The notes: a model not told the origin generated them from the sequence alone. A DNA stretch of 64,000 bases from Pseudomonas alkylphenolica (GCF_004025535.1 NZ_QJRG01000033.1:744001-808000); one strand, 5' to 3'. Numbered from the stretch's first letter, positions 18,032 through 30,630 are shown. A program made the numbers and translations.

Positions 18032-19138
18032 ATGTCACAGCTAGCTTCGCACGCGTGTTCGCCGGCCGAACTTGAGGCGCGATTGCGCCTGCACCGTCTA
18101 CCGTCTCTGGGGCCACAGCGTTTTCACGCACTCCTTCAAGCCTTCGGCAGTGCCTCGGCGGCGCTAAGCGCGCCGGCCAGTGCCTGGCGTTCTCTGAAGC
18201 TCCCCTGCGAGAGTGCCGAAGCCCGGCGCAGCCGTGAAGTGCGCGAGGGTGCAGCGGCTGCTTTGGCCTGGCTAGAGCGCCGCGACCGGCATGTACTGAT
18301 GTGGGACGAGCCCGGCTATCCGGCCTTGCTGGCGGAAGTGGACGCCGCCCCGCCCCTGTTGTTTGTGGCCGGCAACCCTGCCCTGCTGGAAAAACCTCAG
18401 CTGGCAATAGTAGGTAGTCGCCGCGCCTCACGCCCGGCGCTGGACACGGCGGCGGCCTTTTCCCGTTACCTTGCGCAGGCCGGGTTCGTGATTACCAGCG
18501 GCCTGGCCCTGGGCGTCGACGGTGCGGCTCACCAGGGCGCACTGGACGTTGGCGGGCAGACCGTCGGGGTGTTGGGTACCGGGCTGCAGAAATTTTATCC
18601 ACAACAGCATCGGTCGCTGGCGGCGGCGATGATCGAGCAAGGCAGCGCCGTGGTTTCCGAGTTTCCCCTCGATGCCGGGCCGGTGGCGGGCAACTTTCCC
18701 CGACGAAATCGCATCATCAGTGGCTTGTCGCTGGGTGTGCTGGTGGTCGAAGCGAGCCTGGCCAGCGGTTCGTTGATTACTGCACGGCTGGCGGCTGAAC
18801 AGGGGCGCGAGGTGTATGCCATCCCGGGCTCGATTCACCATCCGGGGGCCAAGGGCTGTCATCAGCTGATTCGCGATGGCGCATTGCTGGTGGAAAACGT
18901 CGAGCAGATAGTCGAGACACTGCAGGGATGGCAACGCCTGCCGCCCCAGCAAGGCGCTGAACCGGCTGGCAGTCGACACCTGCTTGAAGATTTGTTGCTG
19001 GCCGCGCCACTCACCAGTGAAGCGCTGGCCAGCAGCAGCGGTTGGCCGCTGCCCCAGGTGCTGGCGGCGTTGACCGAACTGGAAATGGCGGGACGCGTGT
19101 GTAATGAAGCTGGGCGTTGGTTTGCCCGGCCGGGCTAA
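18032..19138 (+). CDS. dprA: DNA-processing protein DprA (Smf)
   Basis: A 368-residue DprA that binds incoming single-stranded DNA and loads RecA in natural transformation. It has an N-terminal helical domain, a Rossmann-like core ([20 protein letters not shown], then [18 protein letters not shown] and [12 protein letters not shown]) and a C-terminal winged helix (about residues 305-368). Two ATGs are possible. The one at 18032 has AAGGA 8 nt upstream, while the ATG at 18023 overlaps that site, so 18032 is preferred. tsaC follows after 37 bp. Confidence 0.95.
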   Translation: MSQLASHACSPAELEARLRLHRLPSLGPQRFHALLQAFGSASAALSAPASAWRSLKLPCESAEARRSREVREGAAAALAWLERRDRHVLMWDEPGYPALLAEVDAAPPLLFVAGNPALLEKPQLAIVGSRRASRPALDTAAAFSRYLAQAGFVITSGLALGVDGAAHQGALDVGGQTVGVLGTGLQKFYPQQHRSLAAAMIEQGSAVVSEFPLDAGPVAGNFPRRNRIISGLSLGVLVVEASLASGSLITARLAAEQGREVYAIPGSIHHPGAKGCHQLIRDGALLVENVEQIVETLQGWQRLPPQQGAEPAGSRHLLEDLLLAAPLTSEALASSSGWPLPQVLAALTELEMAGRVCNEAGRWFARPG

Positions 19139-19175
19139 GTACACTGCTCATCAGCCTTTATGCGGAGAGATAGCA

Positions 19176-19733
19176 ATGGTGAGCAGTTGGCGTGTGCAAC
19201 AAGCCGCGCGTGAAATTCGGGCCGGTGCGGTGATTGCCTATCCAACCGAGGCCGTCTGGGGGCTGGGCTGTGATCCCTGGAACGAGGAAGCGGTGGATCG
19301 CCTGCTGGCGATCAAGTCGCGCTCGGTCGACAAGGGCTTGATCCTGATCGCCGACAATATCCGCCAGTTCGACTTCCTGTTTGAAGATTTTCCCGAGGTC
19401 TGGCTGGACCGCATGGGCAGTACCTGGCCGGGCCCCAATACCTGGCTGGTGCCGCACCAGAACCTGTTGCCGGAATGGATCACCGGGCAGCACGACACGG
19501 TTGCCCTGCGTGTCAGTGATCATCCGGTGGTGCGTGAGCTGTGTTCGCTGGTTGGCCCGTTGGTCTCGACCTCGGCCAACCCGCAGGGGCGCCCAGCGGC
19601 GAAATCGCGCTTGCGCGTAGAGCAGTACTTCCGTGGGCAGCTGGACCTGGTCCTTGGCGGCGCATTGGGTGGTCGGCGCAATCCGAGCGTGATTCGTGAC
19701 CTGGCCACCGGGGATGTTGTCCGGGCGGGTTGA
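19176..19733 (+). CDS. tsaC: L-threonylcarbamoyladenylate synthase (YrdC/RimN/TsaC)
   Basis: A 185-residue Sua5/YciO/YrdC-domain enzyme making threonylcarbamoyl-AMP for the t6A37 modification of ANN-decoding tRNAs. Family marks are [19 protein letters not shown] near the N-terminus and [15 protein letters not shown] near the C-terminus. The ATG at 19176 has a GGAGAGA site and gives the usual compact length; a longer frame into dprA is not supported. Its 3' end and the sequence beyond (CGGGCGGG at 19722, CCCGCCCG at 19744) can form a stem before the convergent qor gene. Confidence 0.95.
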   Translation: MVSSWRVQQAAREIRAGAVIAYPTEAVWGLGCDPWNEEAVDRLLAIKSRSVDKGLILIADNIRQFDFLFEDFPEVWLDRMGSTWPGPNTWLVPHQNLLPEWITGQHDTVALRVSDHPVVRELCSLVGPLVSTSANPQGRPAAKSRLRVEQYFRGQLDLVLGGALGGRRNPSVIRDLATGDVVRAG

Positions 19734-19768
19734 CGCAGCCTCGCCCGCCCGCTGGTTCCTACAGGTTT

Positions 19769-21802
<2,034 letters not shown>

Positions 21803-21807
21803 TGCCT

Positions 21808-21816
21808 TGTGGATAA
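21808..21816 (-). promoter_or_regulatory. perfect DnaA box between hemF and aroE
   Basis: TTATCCACA on the minus strand lies 5 bp after the hemF stop, in the short gap before aroE. Confidence 0.55.
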
Positions 21817-21854
21817 CTTCCGGCCCGCTTGAATTTGACTCAGGAACTGCGTGA

Positions 21855-22679
21855 ATGGACCAGTACGTTGTATTTGGCAACCCGATCGGCCACAGCAAGT
21901 CGCCGTTGATTCACCGGCTGTTTGCCGACCAGACCGGCCAGCAGCTGGAATACAGCACCTTGCTGGCGCCACTGGACGATTTCAGCATGTGCGCCCAGGG
22001 CTTTTTCAAGCAGGGCCTGGGGGCCAACGTCACGGTGCCCTTCAAGGAAGAAGCCTATCGCCTGGTCGACAGCCTGACGCCACGCGCGCAGCGGGCGGGT
22101 GCGGTCAATACCCTGAGCAAGCTGGCTGATGGCACCCTGCAGGGTGATAACACCGACGGCGCCGGGCTTGTGCGAGATCTGACGGTCAATGCCGGTGTGC
22201 AACTGACGGGCAAACGCATCCTCTTGCTTGGCGCTGGCGGTGCCGTGCGTGGCGTACTGGAGCCCTTGCTGGCACACAACCCGGCGTCCCTGATCATCGC
22301 CAACCGTACGGTGGAAAAGGCCGAGCAGCTGGCTCGCGAGTTCGCCGACCTCGGCCCGGTGGCGGCCAGTGGCTTCAGCTGGCTGCAAGAGCCTGTCGAC
22401 CTGATCATCAATGCCACCTCCGCCAGCCTTGCCGGCGAGCTGCCGCCGATCTCTGCGGACCTGATCGCGCCGGGTAAAACCGTGTGCTACGACATGATGT
22501 ATGGCAAAGAGCCGACGCCGTTTTGTCGTTGGGCCACGGAACACAAGGCTGCCAAGGTCCTGGATGGGCTGGGCATGCTTGCCGAACAGGCCGCCGAAGC
22601 GTTCTTCATCTGGCGCGGCGTGCGTCCGGACACTGCTCCGGTACTGGACGAGCTGCGCCGTCAATTGGCGCGGGCTTGA
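21855..22679 (+). CDS. aroE: shikimate dehydrogenase (NADP+)
   Basis: A 274-residue enzyme reducing 3-dehydroshikimate in aromatic amino acid synthesis. The N-terminus [17 protein letters not shown] is the substrate-binding signature. [10 protein letters not shown] holds the catalytic lysine, and the NADP motif [13 protein letters not shown] lies at about residues 122-134. It follows hemF on the same strand and converges on a SulP gene with a 7-bp gap between stops. Confidence 0.97.
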   Translation: MDQYVVFGNPIGHSKSPLIHRLFADQTGQQLEYSTLLAPLDDFSMCAQGFFKQGLGANVTVPFKEEAYRLVDSLTPRAQRAGAVNTLSKLADGTLQGDNTDGAGLVRDLTVNAGVQLTGKRILLLGAGGAVRGVLEPLLAHNPASLIIANRTVEKAEQLAREFADLGPVAASGFSWLQEPVDLIINATSASLAGELPPISADLIAPGKTVCYDMMYGKEPTPFCRWATEHKAAKVLDGLGMLAEQAAEAFFIWRGVRPDTAPVLDELRRQLARA

Positions 22680-22686
22680 GCTAGCC

Positions 22687-24258
22687 TCACTCTTCGAAGC
22701 GGATCGGGCAGTGCGCTGCCCCTTCCAGCTTGTGCAATTCTTCGATTACCTGCGGGCGTGCGCGATGCAACGTCAGGCTGCCACCTGCCCGGGCCAGACG
22801 ACGGGCTTCACGGTGGAGCATGTCGACGCCGGAATAGTCGATGAAGTTGATCTGCCGGGCATCGATAACCACATCAGGACCCTGGCAGCGTTGCAGGCGC
22901 ACTTGCAGGTAATGGCTGGCGCCAAAGAAAATCGAACCGCCCACACGTAGCACGTCGGCATCGCCCTCGCGCGTTTGCTGCACCCGAGGGCGTGAAGTGC
23001 GCTTGAGGTAGAAAAACAGCGAGGCCAGGACCCCGGCATAGATCGCCGTTTGCAGCTCCAGCAGCAAAGTGGCAGTCGCAGTCAGGGCCATGACCAGGAA
23101 CTCGGCACGGCTGACCCGGAACAACGCGCGGATCGCTTGCAGGTCAACCAGCCCCCAGCAGATCAGCAGGATGCTGCCAGCCATTGCCGGGATTGGGATA
23201 TGCGCGATCAGTCGCGCGCCGGCCACGGCGAACAGCGCCACCCAGAGCGCCGAGAACACCCCGGCCAAGGGCGAGCGCGCACCGGCTTCGTAACTGAGCC
23301 CTGAACGGGTAAAGGAGCCTGAAGACAGGTAACCGGAGAACCAGCTGCCGACCATGTTTGACAGGCCCTGGCCGCGGATTTCCTGATTGGCGTCGATCAA
23401 TTGCTCCGAACGCGACGACAGCGAACGGGCAATCGACAGGCTGGTGACCAGCCCCAGCATGCCCACCGCCACGGCACTGGGCAGCAGGCGCAGGATCAGC
23501 TCGACATCCAGCAGCGGCAACGGGCTCAGGGGCGGCAACTGGCCAACAAAGCCGGGTACCAATTGCACATGCGCGAATACGTCAGGTAGCAGCCAGACCA
23601 GCAGGCTGGCAACACTCAGGGTTATCAACAGGCCGGGCCAGCGCGGCCTTAGCAATTTCAGGGCGATGCCGAGTATCAGGGTGCCCAACCCAAGGCTTAC
23701 AGAAGGCCAATCTACATCGCCTGCGTGCTCCAGGAGGCCTCCCAGGGTTTTCAATGCCGTGGCCTTGCTGGGCAGGTCCATGCCCATCAGGTTCGGCAGT
23801 TGCCCCAGGGCGATGACCACGGCGGCACCGAGGGTGAAGCCGAGCACCACGGCGTGTGAAACGAAGTTGACCAGTGCGCCGAAACGCAACATCCCCAGCA
23901 ACCACTGAAACACCCCGGCGAGGAATGTCAGTAAGAGGATCAGGGTGATGTAGTCGTCGCTGCCGTTGACCGCCAAGGGGCTGACGCTGGCATAGAGGAC
24001 GATGGAAATCGCAGCGGTCGGCCCGCAGATCAGGTGCCAGGAAGACCCCCACAGGCACGCAATCAGCACTGGCACGATGGCCGCGTAGAGCCCGTATTCG
24101 GCTGGCAGGCCGGCGATCAGGGCGTAGGCGATCGATTGTGGCAAAGCCAGAATGGCGCCGCTCAGCCCCACCAGCAGATCACGACGGACGCTGCCACGGG
24201 TCTGCAGGGGCAGCCAGCGCAGAAAAGGCAGCAGACGGTAGCGGTCAAGCCGGAGCAT
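22687..24258 (-). CDS. SulP family inorganic anion transporter
   Basis: A 523-residue protein with a 10-14 segment SLC26/SulP membrane domain (about residues 1-400) and a C-terminal STAS domain (about 425-523). The N-terminus has the family stretch LVGLSGAILALPQSIAYALIAGLPAEYGLYAA. The STAS domain includes VVIDARQINFIDYSGVDML. Such proteins carry sulfate, bicarbonate, chloride or organic anions; the substrate is not readable here. It lies 92 bp after an NAD(P)-binding protein gene on the same strand and converges with aroE. Confidence 0.92.
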   Translation of the reverse strand: MLRLDRYRLLPFLRWLPLQTRGSVRRDLLVGLSGAILALPQSIAYALIAGLPAEYGLYAAIVPVLIACLWGSSWHLICGPTAAISIVLYASVSPLAVNGSDDYITLILLLTFLAGVFQWLLGMLRFGALVNFVSHAVVLGFTLGAAVVIALGQLPNLMGMDLPSKATALKTLGGLLEHAGDVDWPSVSLGLGTLILGIALKLLRPRWPGLLITLSVASLLVWLLPDVFAHVQLVPGFVGQLPPLSPLPLLDVELILRLLPSAVAVGMLGLVTSLSIARSLSSRSEQLIDANQEIRGQGLSNMVGSWFSGYLSSGSFTRSGLSYEAGARSPLAGVFSALWVALFAVAGARLIAHIPIPAMAGSILLICWGLVDLQAIRALFRVSRAEFLVMALTATATLLLELQTAIYAGVLASLFFYLKRTSRPRVQQTREGDADVLRVGGSIFFGASHYLQVRLQRCQGPDVVIDARQINFIDYSGVDMLHREARRLARAGGSLTLHRARPQVIEELHKLEGAAHCPIRFEE

Positions 24259-24350
24259 GGACAGTCTCTATCGCAAGCAGAAGCTGCTCAGGGTGCGATG
24301 TCTGGCGTGCCGGTGCAAGTCTAAGCGGCTTTCCTGCGCACGAAACCGCA

Positions 24351-24968
24351 TCAGCAGACGAAGTTTACGTGTTCGCCGATGTGAAGTTTCAGCTCGAGGC
24401 TATCGACCATGCCGGCGGCCACCCGGGCCAGGCGCTGCAGCGGTTCGGCGAGACCGGGTTCGAGGGTGCCGTGGGTGTGGTGGAAGTGTTCGATGCCCAG
24501 GCCGGCGACTTGCTGCGGCATGTTTACCAGGGTCCACTGCAGCTGGCTGCGCTGTAGCGCGTCGACGATCTGCTCGGCACAGTCATGTTGCTGCTTGCTG
24601 TGCCCTTCGTTAGTGTCGAGCACGCTGAAATCGCCCACCAGTAGCAGCCGGCGTATAGTGGTGAGCGACATTCCAGCAATCAGTGCCTGGCTCATGCGCA
24701 ATTGGGCGGCGAAGTCGTCGGGGGCCAGCGCAGTCAGCAGGCAGACCACCGCCGAACCGCCGGCCACGCTTTGTTCGGCTTGCGCTGCGCTGTTCAGGCC
24801 GCCGATCTTGAAGTGCAGGCCCGGGCGCGGCGCCAGGGTATTGAGGTCATCGACCACGGCGATCACTTCATGCTGGCGCTTGAGCAGTTCGGCCATCAGG
24901 GCGCTGCCCAGGCTGCTCAAACCGCCGATCAGAATCAGTTTGAACACTGGGGTTTCGGCATTTTTCAC
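24351..24968 (-). CDS. NAD(P)-binding Rossmann-fold protein, atypical SDR
   Basis: A 205-residue protein whose N-terminus has FKLILIGGLSSLGSALMAELLKRQHEVIAVVDD, a Rossmann beta-alpha-beta with a GGxxxxG nucleotide motif, as in NmrA-like and related SDR proteins. No clear catalytic YxxxK is visible, so it may be a sensor or a reductase of unknown substrate. I prefer the GTG at 24968, which has AAAGGGAG upstream, to an ATG ten codons earlier (24998). It is divergent from the DOPA dioxygenase-like gene. Confidence 0.7.
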   Translation of the reverse strand: MKNAETPVFKLILIGGLSSLGSALMAELLKRQHEVIAVVDDLNTLAPRPGLHFKIGGLNSAAQAEQSVAGGSAVVCLLTALAPDDFAAQLRMSQALIAGMSLTTIRRLLLVGDFSVLDTNEGHSKQQHDCAEQIVDALQRSQLQWTLVNMPQQVAGLGIEHFHHTHGTLEPGLAEPLQRLARVAAGMVDSLELKLHIGEHVNFVC

Positions 24969-25043
24969 CAGATCACTCCCTTTGATGCGGGTGATCATTT
25001 GACCCCGGGGCGGCCTTGGGGTTCTTGTGAATCAGGAGTATTC

Positions 25044-25379
25044 GTGCAAAGGATCAAGGGCTATCACGCCCACGTTTACTACGACGCCAGCACTATGGAG
25101 CAGGCACGGCAGCTATGTGAAGAAGCCGCCACGCTGTTTGGTGTGACGATGGGGCGGATGCATCAGAAGCCGGTCGGGCCGCATCCGGACTGGAGCTGCC
25201 AGTTGGCGTTCGGGCCGGAGCTGGTGGGGGTGGTGTTGCCTTGGCTGGCGCTGTATCGCCATGGGCTGGTGGTGTTCCTGCATCCGCTGACCGGAGACGA
25301 GTTGGCGGATCATCGCGATCATGCGATCTGGATGGGAGCGGTCCGGCCGCTGGATCTGTCGATCTTCCTGCCTTCCTGA
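25044..25379 (+). CDS. DOPA 4,5-dioxygenase family protein
   Basis: A 111-residue small protein of the DOPA 4,5-dioxygenase-like family. Histidine clusters typical of the family are visible: YHAHVYY near residue 6-12, PVGPHPDWSCQL in the middle and LHPLTGDELADHRDHAIWMG near residues 79-98. It starts at GTG with CAGGAG about 6 nt upstream. Plant and fungal relatives cleave the aromatic ring of DOPA; bacterial members are mostly uncharacterised, so the substrate is unknown. A REP-type repeat follows. Confidence 0.85.
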   Translation: MQRIKGYHAHVYYDASTMEQARQLCEEAATLFGVTMGRMHQKPVGPHPDWSCQLAFGPELVGVVLPWLALYRHGLVVFLHPLTGDELADHRDHAIWMGAVRPLDLSIFLPS

Positions 25380-25395
25380 TTCGGGCGGAGCTGCT

Positions 25396-25468
25396 ATCGG
25401 CGGCAAGGACGGCTCCCACAACAGCCCGGTGTATAAAGGCTTGTATGGGAGCCGGCCTTGCCGGCGAT
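25396..25468. repeat. REP-type inverted repeat pair
   Basis: ATCGGCGGCAAGGACGGCTC (25396-25415, continuing CCACA) and GGGAGCCGGCCTTGCCGGC (inside 25442-25468) are near-perfect inverted copies around a short spacer. The second copy is the common Pseudomonas REP sequence type. It lies between the convergent DOPA-dioxygenase-like gene and trpA. Confidence 0.85.
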
Positions 25469-25483
25469 GAGCGCGTTAGGTAA

Positions 25484-26296
25484 TCAGGCCTTGCGTGCGG
25501 TCCGTACGCCTTGGGCCAGCGCCGAGCACAGCTCCAGCACATCGCCCACGGCCTGATCAGCCGATTTGGCCTGGGCAATCTTGTCGACCAGCGCCGAACC
25601 GACCACTACGCCATCCGACAGCCTGGCAATGGCCGCTGCCTGCTCCGGGGTACGGATACCGAAGCCGACGCTGATTGGCAGGTCGGTATGCCGGCGCAGG
25701 CGTTCGATGGCGTTGCTGACCTGTTCGGAAGTGGCCGAACCGGCACCGGTGACACCCGCCACCGAGACGTAGTAGACGAAGCCGGAGCTGCGCTCCAGTA
25801 CCCGCGGCAGACGCACGTCGTCAGTGGTCGGTGTGGTCAGGCGGATGAAGTCGATACCGGCCGCCTGGGCCGGGGTAGCCAGTTCGGCGTCATGCTCAGG
25901 TGGCAGGTCGACAATGATCAGGCCATCGACACCGGCTTCCTTGGCCTGGGCGACGAAAGCTTCGACGCCAAAGCGGTGAATCGGGTTGTAGTAGCCCATC
26001 AGCACGATCGGCGTGGTCTGGTTGTCCACACGGAACTCGCGCACCATCTGCAAAGTTTTCGCCAGGGTCTGGCCGGCTTCCAGGGCGCGCAGGGTAGCGA
26101 GCTGGATGGACACACCGTCAGCCATCGGGTCGGTGAACGGCATACCCAGTTCGATGACATCGGCGCCAGCAGCCGGCAGGCCTTTGAGAATGGCCAGCGA
26201 GGCATCGTAGCCGGGGTCGCCTGCAGTGATGAAGGTGACCAGTGCCGAGCGGCCTTCGGCCTTCAGTTCGGCGAAGCGTTGTTCAATACGGCTCAT
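25484..26296 (-). CDS. trpA: tryptophan synthase alpha chain
   Basis: A 270-residue TIM-barrel subunit cleaving indole-3-glycerol phosphate to indole. The signature is [23 protein letters not shown], with catalytic Glu and Asp in the [11 protein letters not shown] region, and [12 protein letters not shown] later. Its ATG overlaps the trpB stop by 4 bp (ATGA). As in all pseudomonads, trpB and trpA are unlinked from the other trp genes and sit beside their activator gene trpI. Confidence 0.97.
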   Translation of the reverse strand: MSRIEQRFAELKAEGRSALVTFITAGDPGYDASLAILKGLPAAGADVIELGMPFTDPMADGVSIQLATLRALEAGQTLAKTLQMVREFRVDNQTTPIVLMGYYNPIHRFGVEAFVAQAKEAGVDGLIIVDLPPEHDAELATPAQAAGIDFIRLTTPTTDDVRLPRVLERSSGFVYYVSVAGVTGAGSATSEQVSNAIERLRRHTDLPISVGFGIRTPEQAAAIARLSDGVVVGSALVDKIAQAKSADQAVGDVLELCSALAQGVRTARKA

Positions 26297-27510
26297 GCCT
26301 GTTTCTCCTGGGCAGCCATATGGCTCATCACGGTTTGCATGTCTTTGTCGCCACGCCCGGACAGGCACACCACCATCAGGTGATCCTTCGGCAAGGTCGG
26401 GGCGCGTTTGATCGCTTCGGCCAGGGCATGCGAGGTTTCCAGGGCCGGAATGATGCCTTCCAGACGGCAGGTGGTGTGGAACGCAGCCAGGGCTTCTTCG
26501 TCGTTGATGCTGACGTACTCGACGCGTTTCACTTCGTGCAACCAGGCGTGTTCAGGGCCGATGCCGGGATAGTCGAGGCCGGCGGAAATCGAGTGGGCGT
26601 CGGTGATCTGGCCGTCGGCGTCCTGCAGCAGGTACGTGCGGTTGCCGTGCAGAACGCCCGGAATACCGCCGGTGAGGCTGGCCGCATGCTTGTCGGTTTC
26701 GACACCATGGCCACCGGCTTCGACGCCGATGATCTGCACGCTGCTGTCATCGAGGAAGTCGTGGAACAGGCCCATGGCGTTGGAGCCGCCGCCGACGCAG
26801 GCGATCAGGCTGTCCGGCAGGCGCCCTTCCTTTTCCTGCAACTGGGCGCGGGTTTCCTTGCCAATGATCGACTGGAAGTCGCGAACCATCGCCGGGTACG
26901 GGTGCGGGCCGGCCACGGTACCGATCAGGTAGAAGGTGTCCTCGACGTTGGTAACCCAGTCGCGCAGGGCTTCGTTCATGGCATCTTTGAGGGTGCCGGT
27001 ACCGGAGGTCACCGGGACGATTTCGGCGCCCAGCAGCTTCATGCGGAACACGTTGGCCTGTTGGCGTTCGATGTCGGTTGCGCCCATGTAGATGACGCAA
27101 GGCAGGCCAAAACGCGCGGCAACCGTGGCCGTGGCAACACCGTGCATACCGGCGCCGGTTTCAGCGATCAGGCGCTTTTTGCCCATGCGCTTGGCCAACA
27201 GTACCTGGCCGATGCAGTTGTTCACTTTGTGTGCGCCGGTGTGGTTGAGTTCTTCACGTTTGAAGAAAATCTTCGCACCGCCGCAGTGTTCGGTCAGACG
27301 TTCGGCGAAGTACAGCGGATTCGGGCGGCCAATGTAGTCGCGCTGGAAGTACGCCAGTTGCTCGAGGAACTCCGGATCGGCTTTGGCCGCTTCGTATTCG
27401 CGTGCAAGGTCGAGTACCAGCGGCATCAGGGTTTCGGCCACGTAACGGCCGCCGAATGCGCCAAACAGGCCATTGGCATCAGGGCCGGCGCGGAAGTTGG
27501 TCTGGGTCAT
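26293..27510 (-). CDS. trpB: tryptophan synthase beta chain
   Basis: A 405-residue PLP enzyme joining indole and serine to tryptophan. The lysine that binds PLP is in [15 protein letters not shown] at about residues 90-104. The phosphate-binding glycine loop is [10 protein letters not shown] and the active-site region includes [14 protein letters not shown]. It is the first gene of the trpBA operon, divergent from trpI with a 109-bp gap. Confidence 0.98.
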   Translation of the reverse strand: MTQTNFRAGPDANGLFGAFGGRYVAETLMPLVLDLAREYEAAKADPEFLEQLAYFQRDYIGRPNPLYFAERLTEHCGGAKIFFKREELNHTGAHKVNNCIGQVLLAKRMGKKRLIAETGAGMHGVATATVAARFGLPCVIYMGATDIERQQANVFRMKLLGAEIVPVTSGTGTLKDAMNEALRDWVTNVEDTFYLIGTVAGPHPYPAMVRDFQSIIGKETRAQLQEKEGRLPDSLIACVGGGSNAMGLFHDFLDDSSVQIIGVEAGGHGVETDKHAASLTGGIPGVLHGNRTYLLQDADGQITDAHSISAGLDYPGIGPEHAWLHEVKRVEYVSINDEEALAAFHTTCRLEGIIPALETSHALAEAIKRAPTLPKDHLMVVCLSGRGDKDMQTVMSHMAAQEKQA

Positions 27511-27619
27511 GGGTCGCTCCAGGGCGTAATGAAATCTGGGAATGGCTTTACTCTACCCACGACAGGCCCGGCTGAAAACCGATAAGATTGCTATAACATG
27601 TCAGGAAATCTCACACGTC
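27511..27619. promoter_or_regulatory. trpB / trpI divergent control region (TrpI operator)
   Basis: The 109-bp gap between the divergent trpBA and trpI starts is where TrpI, with indoleglycerol phosphate, is known to bind and activate trpBA in other pseudomonads. An AT-rich stretch CTATAACATGTC lies near trpI. I did not delimit the individual sites. Confidence 0.7.
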
Positions 27620-28516
27620 ATGCGCCAGGACCTGCCTCCCCTCAATGCCCTGCGGGCGTTCGAAGCCACTGCCAGGCTCAACAGCGTCAGCCAGGCCGCC
27701 GAGCAACTGCATGTGACCCATGGCGCTGTTAGCCGCCAGTTGAAAGTACTGGAGGAGTTTCTCGCGGTTAGCCTGTTCGTCAAGGACGGACGTGGCATTA
27801 AACTCACAGATGCCGGCGTGCGCCTGCGCGATGCCAGTGCCGACGCATTTGATCGCTTGCGCAGCGTGTGCGCCGAGTTGAGCCAGAGCGGTGACGACGC
27901 ACCGTTTGTTCTGGGCTGCTCGGGCAGTTTGCTCGCGCGCTGGTTCATTCCGCGCCTGGGCAGGCTCAAGGCAGACCTGCCGGAGCTGCGCCTGCACCTG
28001 TCGGCCGGTGAAGGTGACCTGGACCCGCGTCGCCCCGGGCTGGATGCGTTGCTGGTGTTTGCCGAGCCGCCGTGGCCGGCGGACATGCAGGTGCATGTGC
28101 TGGCGCAGGAGCGTATCGGTCCGGTACTGAGCCCGCATTTTCCCGGGTTCGCCCGCTTGTGCCAGGCACCGGCGCCGGCCTTGCTCGAAGAAGCCCTGCT
28201 GCACACCACGTCACGGCCTCAAGCCTGGCCCAACTGGGCTGTGCAACAGCACATCGATCCCGAGGCGCTGCGTTACGGCCAGGATTTCGAACACCTGTAT
28301 TATTTGCTCGAAGCTGCCGTTGCCGGTCTGGGGGTGGCCATTGCCCCGCAACCGCTGGTCGCCGACGACCTGCGGGCCGGGCGTCTGGCTGCGCCGTGGG
28401 GATTCTGCGAAACCGAGGCGGTGCTGGCGTTGTGGGTGCCCCGGCGCGCCGCAGATGGACGCGCGGAGCAGTTGGCCGGCTGGCTACGCGCCGAGTTGGC
28501 GAGTCAGGCCGATTAA
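27620..28516 (+). CDS. trpI: LysR-type activator of trpBA
   Basis: A 298-residue LysR regulator. It begins [21 protein letters not shown], with helix-turn-helix [21 protein letters not shown] at about residues 22-42. Its place, divergent from trpBA, is diagnostic. The known effector in the family is indole-3-glycerol phosphate. The stop overlaps the convergent DUF883 stop by 4 bp. Confidence 0.95.
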   Translation: MRQDLPPLNALRAFEATARLNSVSQAAEQLHVTHGAVSRQLKVLEEFLAVSLFVKDGRGIKLTDAGVRLRDASADAFDRLRSVCAELSQSGDDAPFVLGCSGSLLARWFIPRLGRLKADLPELRLHLSAGEGDLDPRRPGLDALLVFAEPPWPADMQVHVLAQERIGPVLSPHFPGFARLCQAPAPALLEEALLHTTSRPQAWPNWAVQQHIDPEALRYGQDFEHLYYLLEAAVAGLGVAIAPQPLVADDLRAGRLAAPWGFCETEAVLALWVPRRAADGRAEQLAGWLRAELASQAD

Positions 28517-28836
28517 CGGCGGCTGCACATCAGGTAAGCAGCGAGCAGTCCCAGGGCACCGACGGCCACACCCGCCGTCGTCCACGGGTGCTCCTGGGCA
28601 TAGTCGCGGGTGGCCAGGCCGGTCTCGCGGGTTTTGCTTTTCACCTCCGCATAGGCGTCGCCCAGCAGGCTGCGGGAGTGGCGTAGCGCACTTTCGGCGT
28701 TGCTCTTGAGTGTTTTCAAGGTCTTGCGCGACTCGTCCGAGGCGTCGTCCTTGAGGGTTTCCAATGTCTTCAGAAGGCTTTCGATCTCCGCTTCCATACT
28801 TTGCAGCGACGCCTGACGCAGCGAGTGGTTGGTCAT
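28513..28836 (-). CDS. DUF883 family membrane-anchored protein (ElaB/YqjD-like)
   Basis: A 107-residue protein with a long charged amphipathic helix (about residues 1-75) and a single C-terminal membrane helix ([20 protein letters not shown]) ending in basic residues. E. coli relatives ElaB and YqjD anchor ribosomes at the inner membrane in stationary phase. An AAGGAGGAGAG site precedes the ATG. A short conserved CAAX-like end is not present; the tail reads CSRR. Confidence 0.88.
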   Translation of the reverse strand: MTNHSLRQASLQSMEAEIESLLKTLETLKDDASDESRKTLKTLKSNAESALRHSRSLLGDAYAEVKSKTRETGLATRDYAQEHPWTTAGVAVGALGLLAAYLMCSRR

Positions 28837-28991
28837 GGTGACTCTCCTCCTTCGAGGTGTGATTGAGTTGTTATGGTTCCGACTTCAGCCAGGCAAGAAA
28901 GTGCAGTGCGGTGTGTTCGAGTGGCGGGTGCGCGGGTAAATCAGCCTGGCACTGCTAGGCTGAAAGTTCACATCTGCGCAGGAGACGGGTC

Positions 28992-29207
28992 ATGTCTGAT
29001 CATCACACCTACAAGAAAATCGAACTGGTGGGCTCATCGCCCACCAGCATCGAGGAGGCCATCAACAATGCCCTGGCCGAAGCGGGCAAAAGCATCAAAC
29101 ACCTCGAATGGTTCGAAGTGCTCGAAACCCGTGGGCACATCAAGGACAACAAGGCGGCGCACTTCCAGGTAACCCTCAAGGTCGGGTTCCGTATCGCCAA
29201 TAGCTGA
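28992..29207 (+). CDS. dodecin family flavin-binding protein
   Basis: A 71-residue dodecin, which forms a hollow 12-mer that stores or buffers flavin. It has the family pattern [20 protein letters not shown], then a conserved Trp in [15 protein letters not shown], then [11 protein letters not shown]. The Trp and the following Gln normally stack on the isoalloxazine rings. It is a single gene; neighbours (DUF883, DUF1161, OsmC) are also stress-type small proteins. Confidence 0.95.
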   Translation: MSDHHTYKKIELVGSSPTSIEEAINNALAEAGKSIKHLEWFEVLETRGHIKDNKAAHFQVTLKVGFRIANS

Positions 29208-29313
29208 AAGCATTGCGCTGGCATGTCCGGGTCAATTGAGTTACACAGTTCTGAGGCGCCTGGACCGGCTCCGGCGCCACCCTCCACTTTGATCTGAACA
29301 AGGAAAGCGATCG

Positions 29314-29535
29314 ATGAAGAAGTTGGTAGTTGCACTGGGTTTGATGACGCTGGCCGGCACTGCGCTGGCCGCGGGCAAGCCCTGTGAAGAATTGAAGGGC
29401 GAAATAGCAGCCAAGCTGGATGCCAAAGGCGTCAGCGGCTATTCGCTGGAGATCGTCGACAAGGGCGCGGCGTCAGGCGGCAAGGTCGTAGGTACCTGCG
29501 AAGGCGGCACCAAGGAAATCGTCTACAAGCGCTAA
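29314..29535 (+). CDS. DUF1161 family periplasmic protein (first copy)
   Basis: A 73-residue secreted protein. A Sec signal peptide (MKKLVVALGLMTLAGTALA) precedes a ~54-residue mature part with two cysteines (GKPCEELK and GTCEGGTKEIVY). The final motif CEGGTK-I-Y is shared with the copy at 31310-31543. Function unknown. A perfect hairpin follows at 29577-29608. Confidence 0.85.
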   Translation: MKKLVVALGLMTLAGTALAAGKPCEELKGEIAAKLDAKGVSGYSLEIVDKGAASGGKVVGTCEGGTKEIVYKR

Positions 29536-29576
29536 TCAAGGCATCCACTCAGCGATGCAATGACTTCGTTGCCGGT

Positions 29577-29608
29577 CATGCTGGCTCCCCCATGTGGGAG
29601 CCAGCATG
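29577..29608. repeat. perfect 13-bp stem-loop (REP-like)
   Basis: CATGCTGGCTCCC (29577-29589) and GGGAGCCAGCATG (29596-29608) pair exactly around a 6-nt loop. It lies between the convergent DUF1161 and LLM genes and may end both transcripts; there is no T-run. Confidence 0.8.
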
Positions 29609-29625
29609 GCTAGCGATGTGTCCCC

Positions 29626-30630
29626 TCAGTTCCCGCGCATCACCTGCGACAGCAACTCATAGGAGCGGATCCGGTCCGCATGTTCGTACAGGTCGCAGGT
29701 GAAGATCAGCTCGTCGGCCTGCGTCTGCTCGAGCAGCACCTCGAGTTTGGCGCGAATTTTCTCCGGGCCGCCGACCATCGCCAGTCCGAGGAAACTGCCC
29801 ACTGCCTCGCGCTCATGAGGCAGCCACAAGCCATCCATGCTTTCTACCGGAGGGCGCTGCATCAGGCTCTGGCCCCGCATCAGGGCGAGGATGCGTTGAT
29901 ACACCGAGGTCGCCAGGTAGTCGGCCTTCTCGTCGCTGTCGGCCGCCACCAGCGGTACGCCGAGCATCACGTAGGGCTTATCGAGTTCGGCGGAGGGCTG
30001 GAAGTGGTTGCGATACACCCGAATGGCCTCGTGCATGTAACGCGGGGCGAAATGCGAGGCAAAGGCATACGGCAGGCCGCGCATACCGGCCAGCTGGGCG
30101 CTGAACAGGCTTGAGCCGAGCAGCCAGATGGGAACCTCAGTACCGTAGCCGGGCACGGCGATGACTTTCTGGTCTGGTGTGCGCGGCCCCAGGTAGCGCA
30201 CCAGTTCTTCCACGTCGTCGGGAAAATCGTCGGCACTCCCGGAGCGCTCGCGGCGCAGGGCTCGTGCGGTCATCTGGTCAGACCCCGGCGCGCGTCCCAG
30301 GCCAAGGTCGATACGGCCGGGATACAGGCTGGCAAGGGTGCCGAACTGTTCGGCAATTACCAGTGGTGCGTGGTTAGGCAGCATGACCCCGCCCGCCCCC
30401 ACCCGGATTGTGGAAGTACCGCCGGCCAGGTAGCTGAGCAATACAGAGGTCGCCGAACTGGCAATGCCGTCCATGTTGTGGTGTTCAGCAACCCAGAAGC
30501 GGTTGTAGCCGAACTTCTCTACATGCTGTGCCAGGTCCAGGGAATTGCGCAGGGACTGCGCCGGGCCGCCGTCTTCGCGAACCGGCACCAGGTCGAGGGT
30601 GGAGAATTTGATATCCGCAAGTCGCTTCAT
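29626..30630 (-). CDS. LLM class flavin-dependent oxidoreductase
   Basis: A 334-residue luciferase-like monooxygenase (TIM barrel using reduced FMN), of the MsnO8-like subgroup. It begins [18 protein letters not shown]. Other marks are [17 protein letters not shown] at about residues 45-61 and [19 protein letters not shown]. The ATG at 30630 gives the normal start; an upstream extension is rejected. The substrate is unknown. It is divergent from the osmC gene. Confidence 0.9.
   Translation of the reverse strand: MKRLADIKFSTLDLVPVREDGGPAQSLRNSLDLAQHVEKFGYNRFWVAEHHNMDGIASSATSVLLSYLAGGTSTIRVGAGGVMLPNHAPLVIAEQFGTLASLYPGRIDLGLGRAPGSDQMTARALRRERSGSADDFPDDVEELVRYLGPRTPDQKVIAVPGYGTEVPIWLLGSSLFSAQLAGMRGLPYAFASHFAPRYMHEAIRVYRNHFQPSAELDKPYVMLGVPLVAADSDEKADYLATSVYQRILALMRGQSLMQRPPVESMDGLWLPHEREAVGSFLGLAMVGGPEKIRAKLEVLLEQTQADELIFTCDLYEHADRIRSYELLSQVMRGN

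Noticed and set aside
28930..28970. TGGCAC before the dodecin gene as a sigma-54 -24 element
   Set aside because: The matching TTGC -12 at the required spacing is absent.
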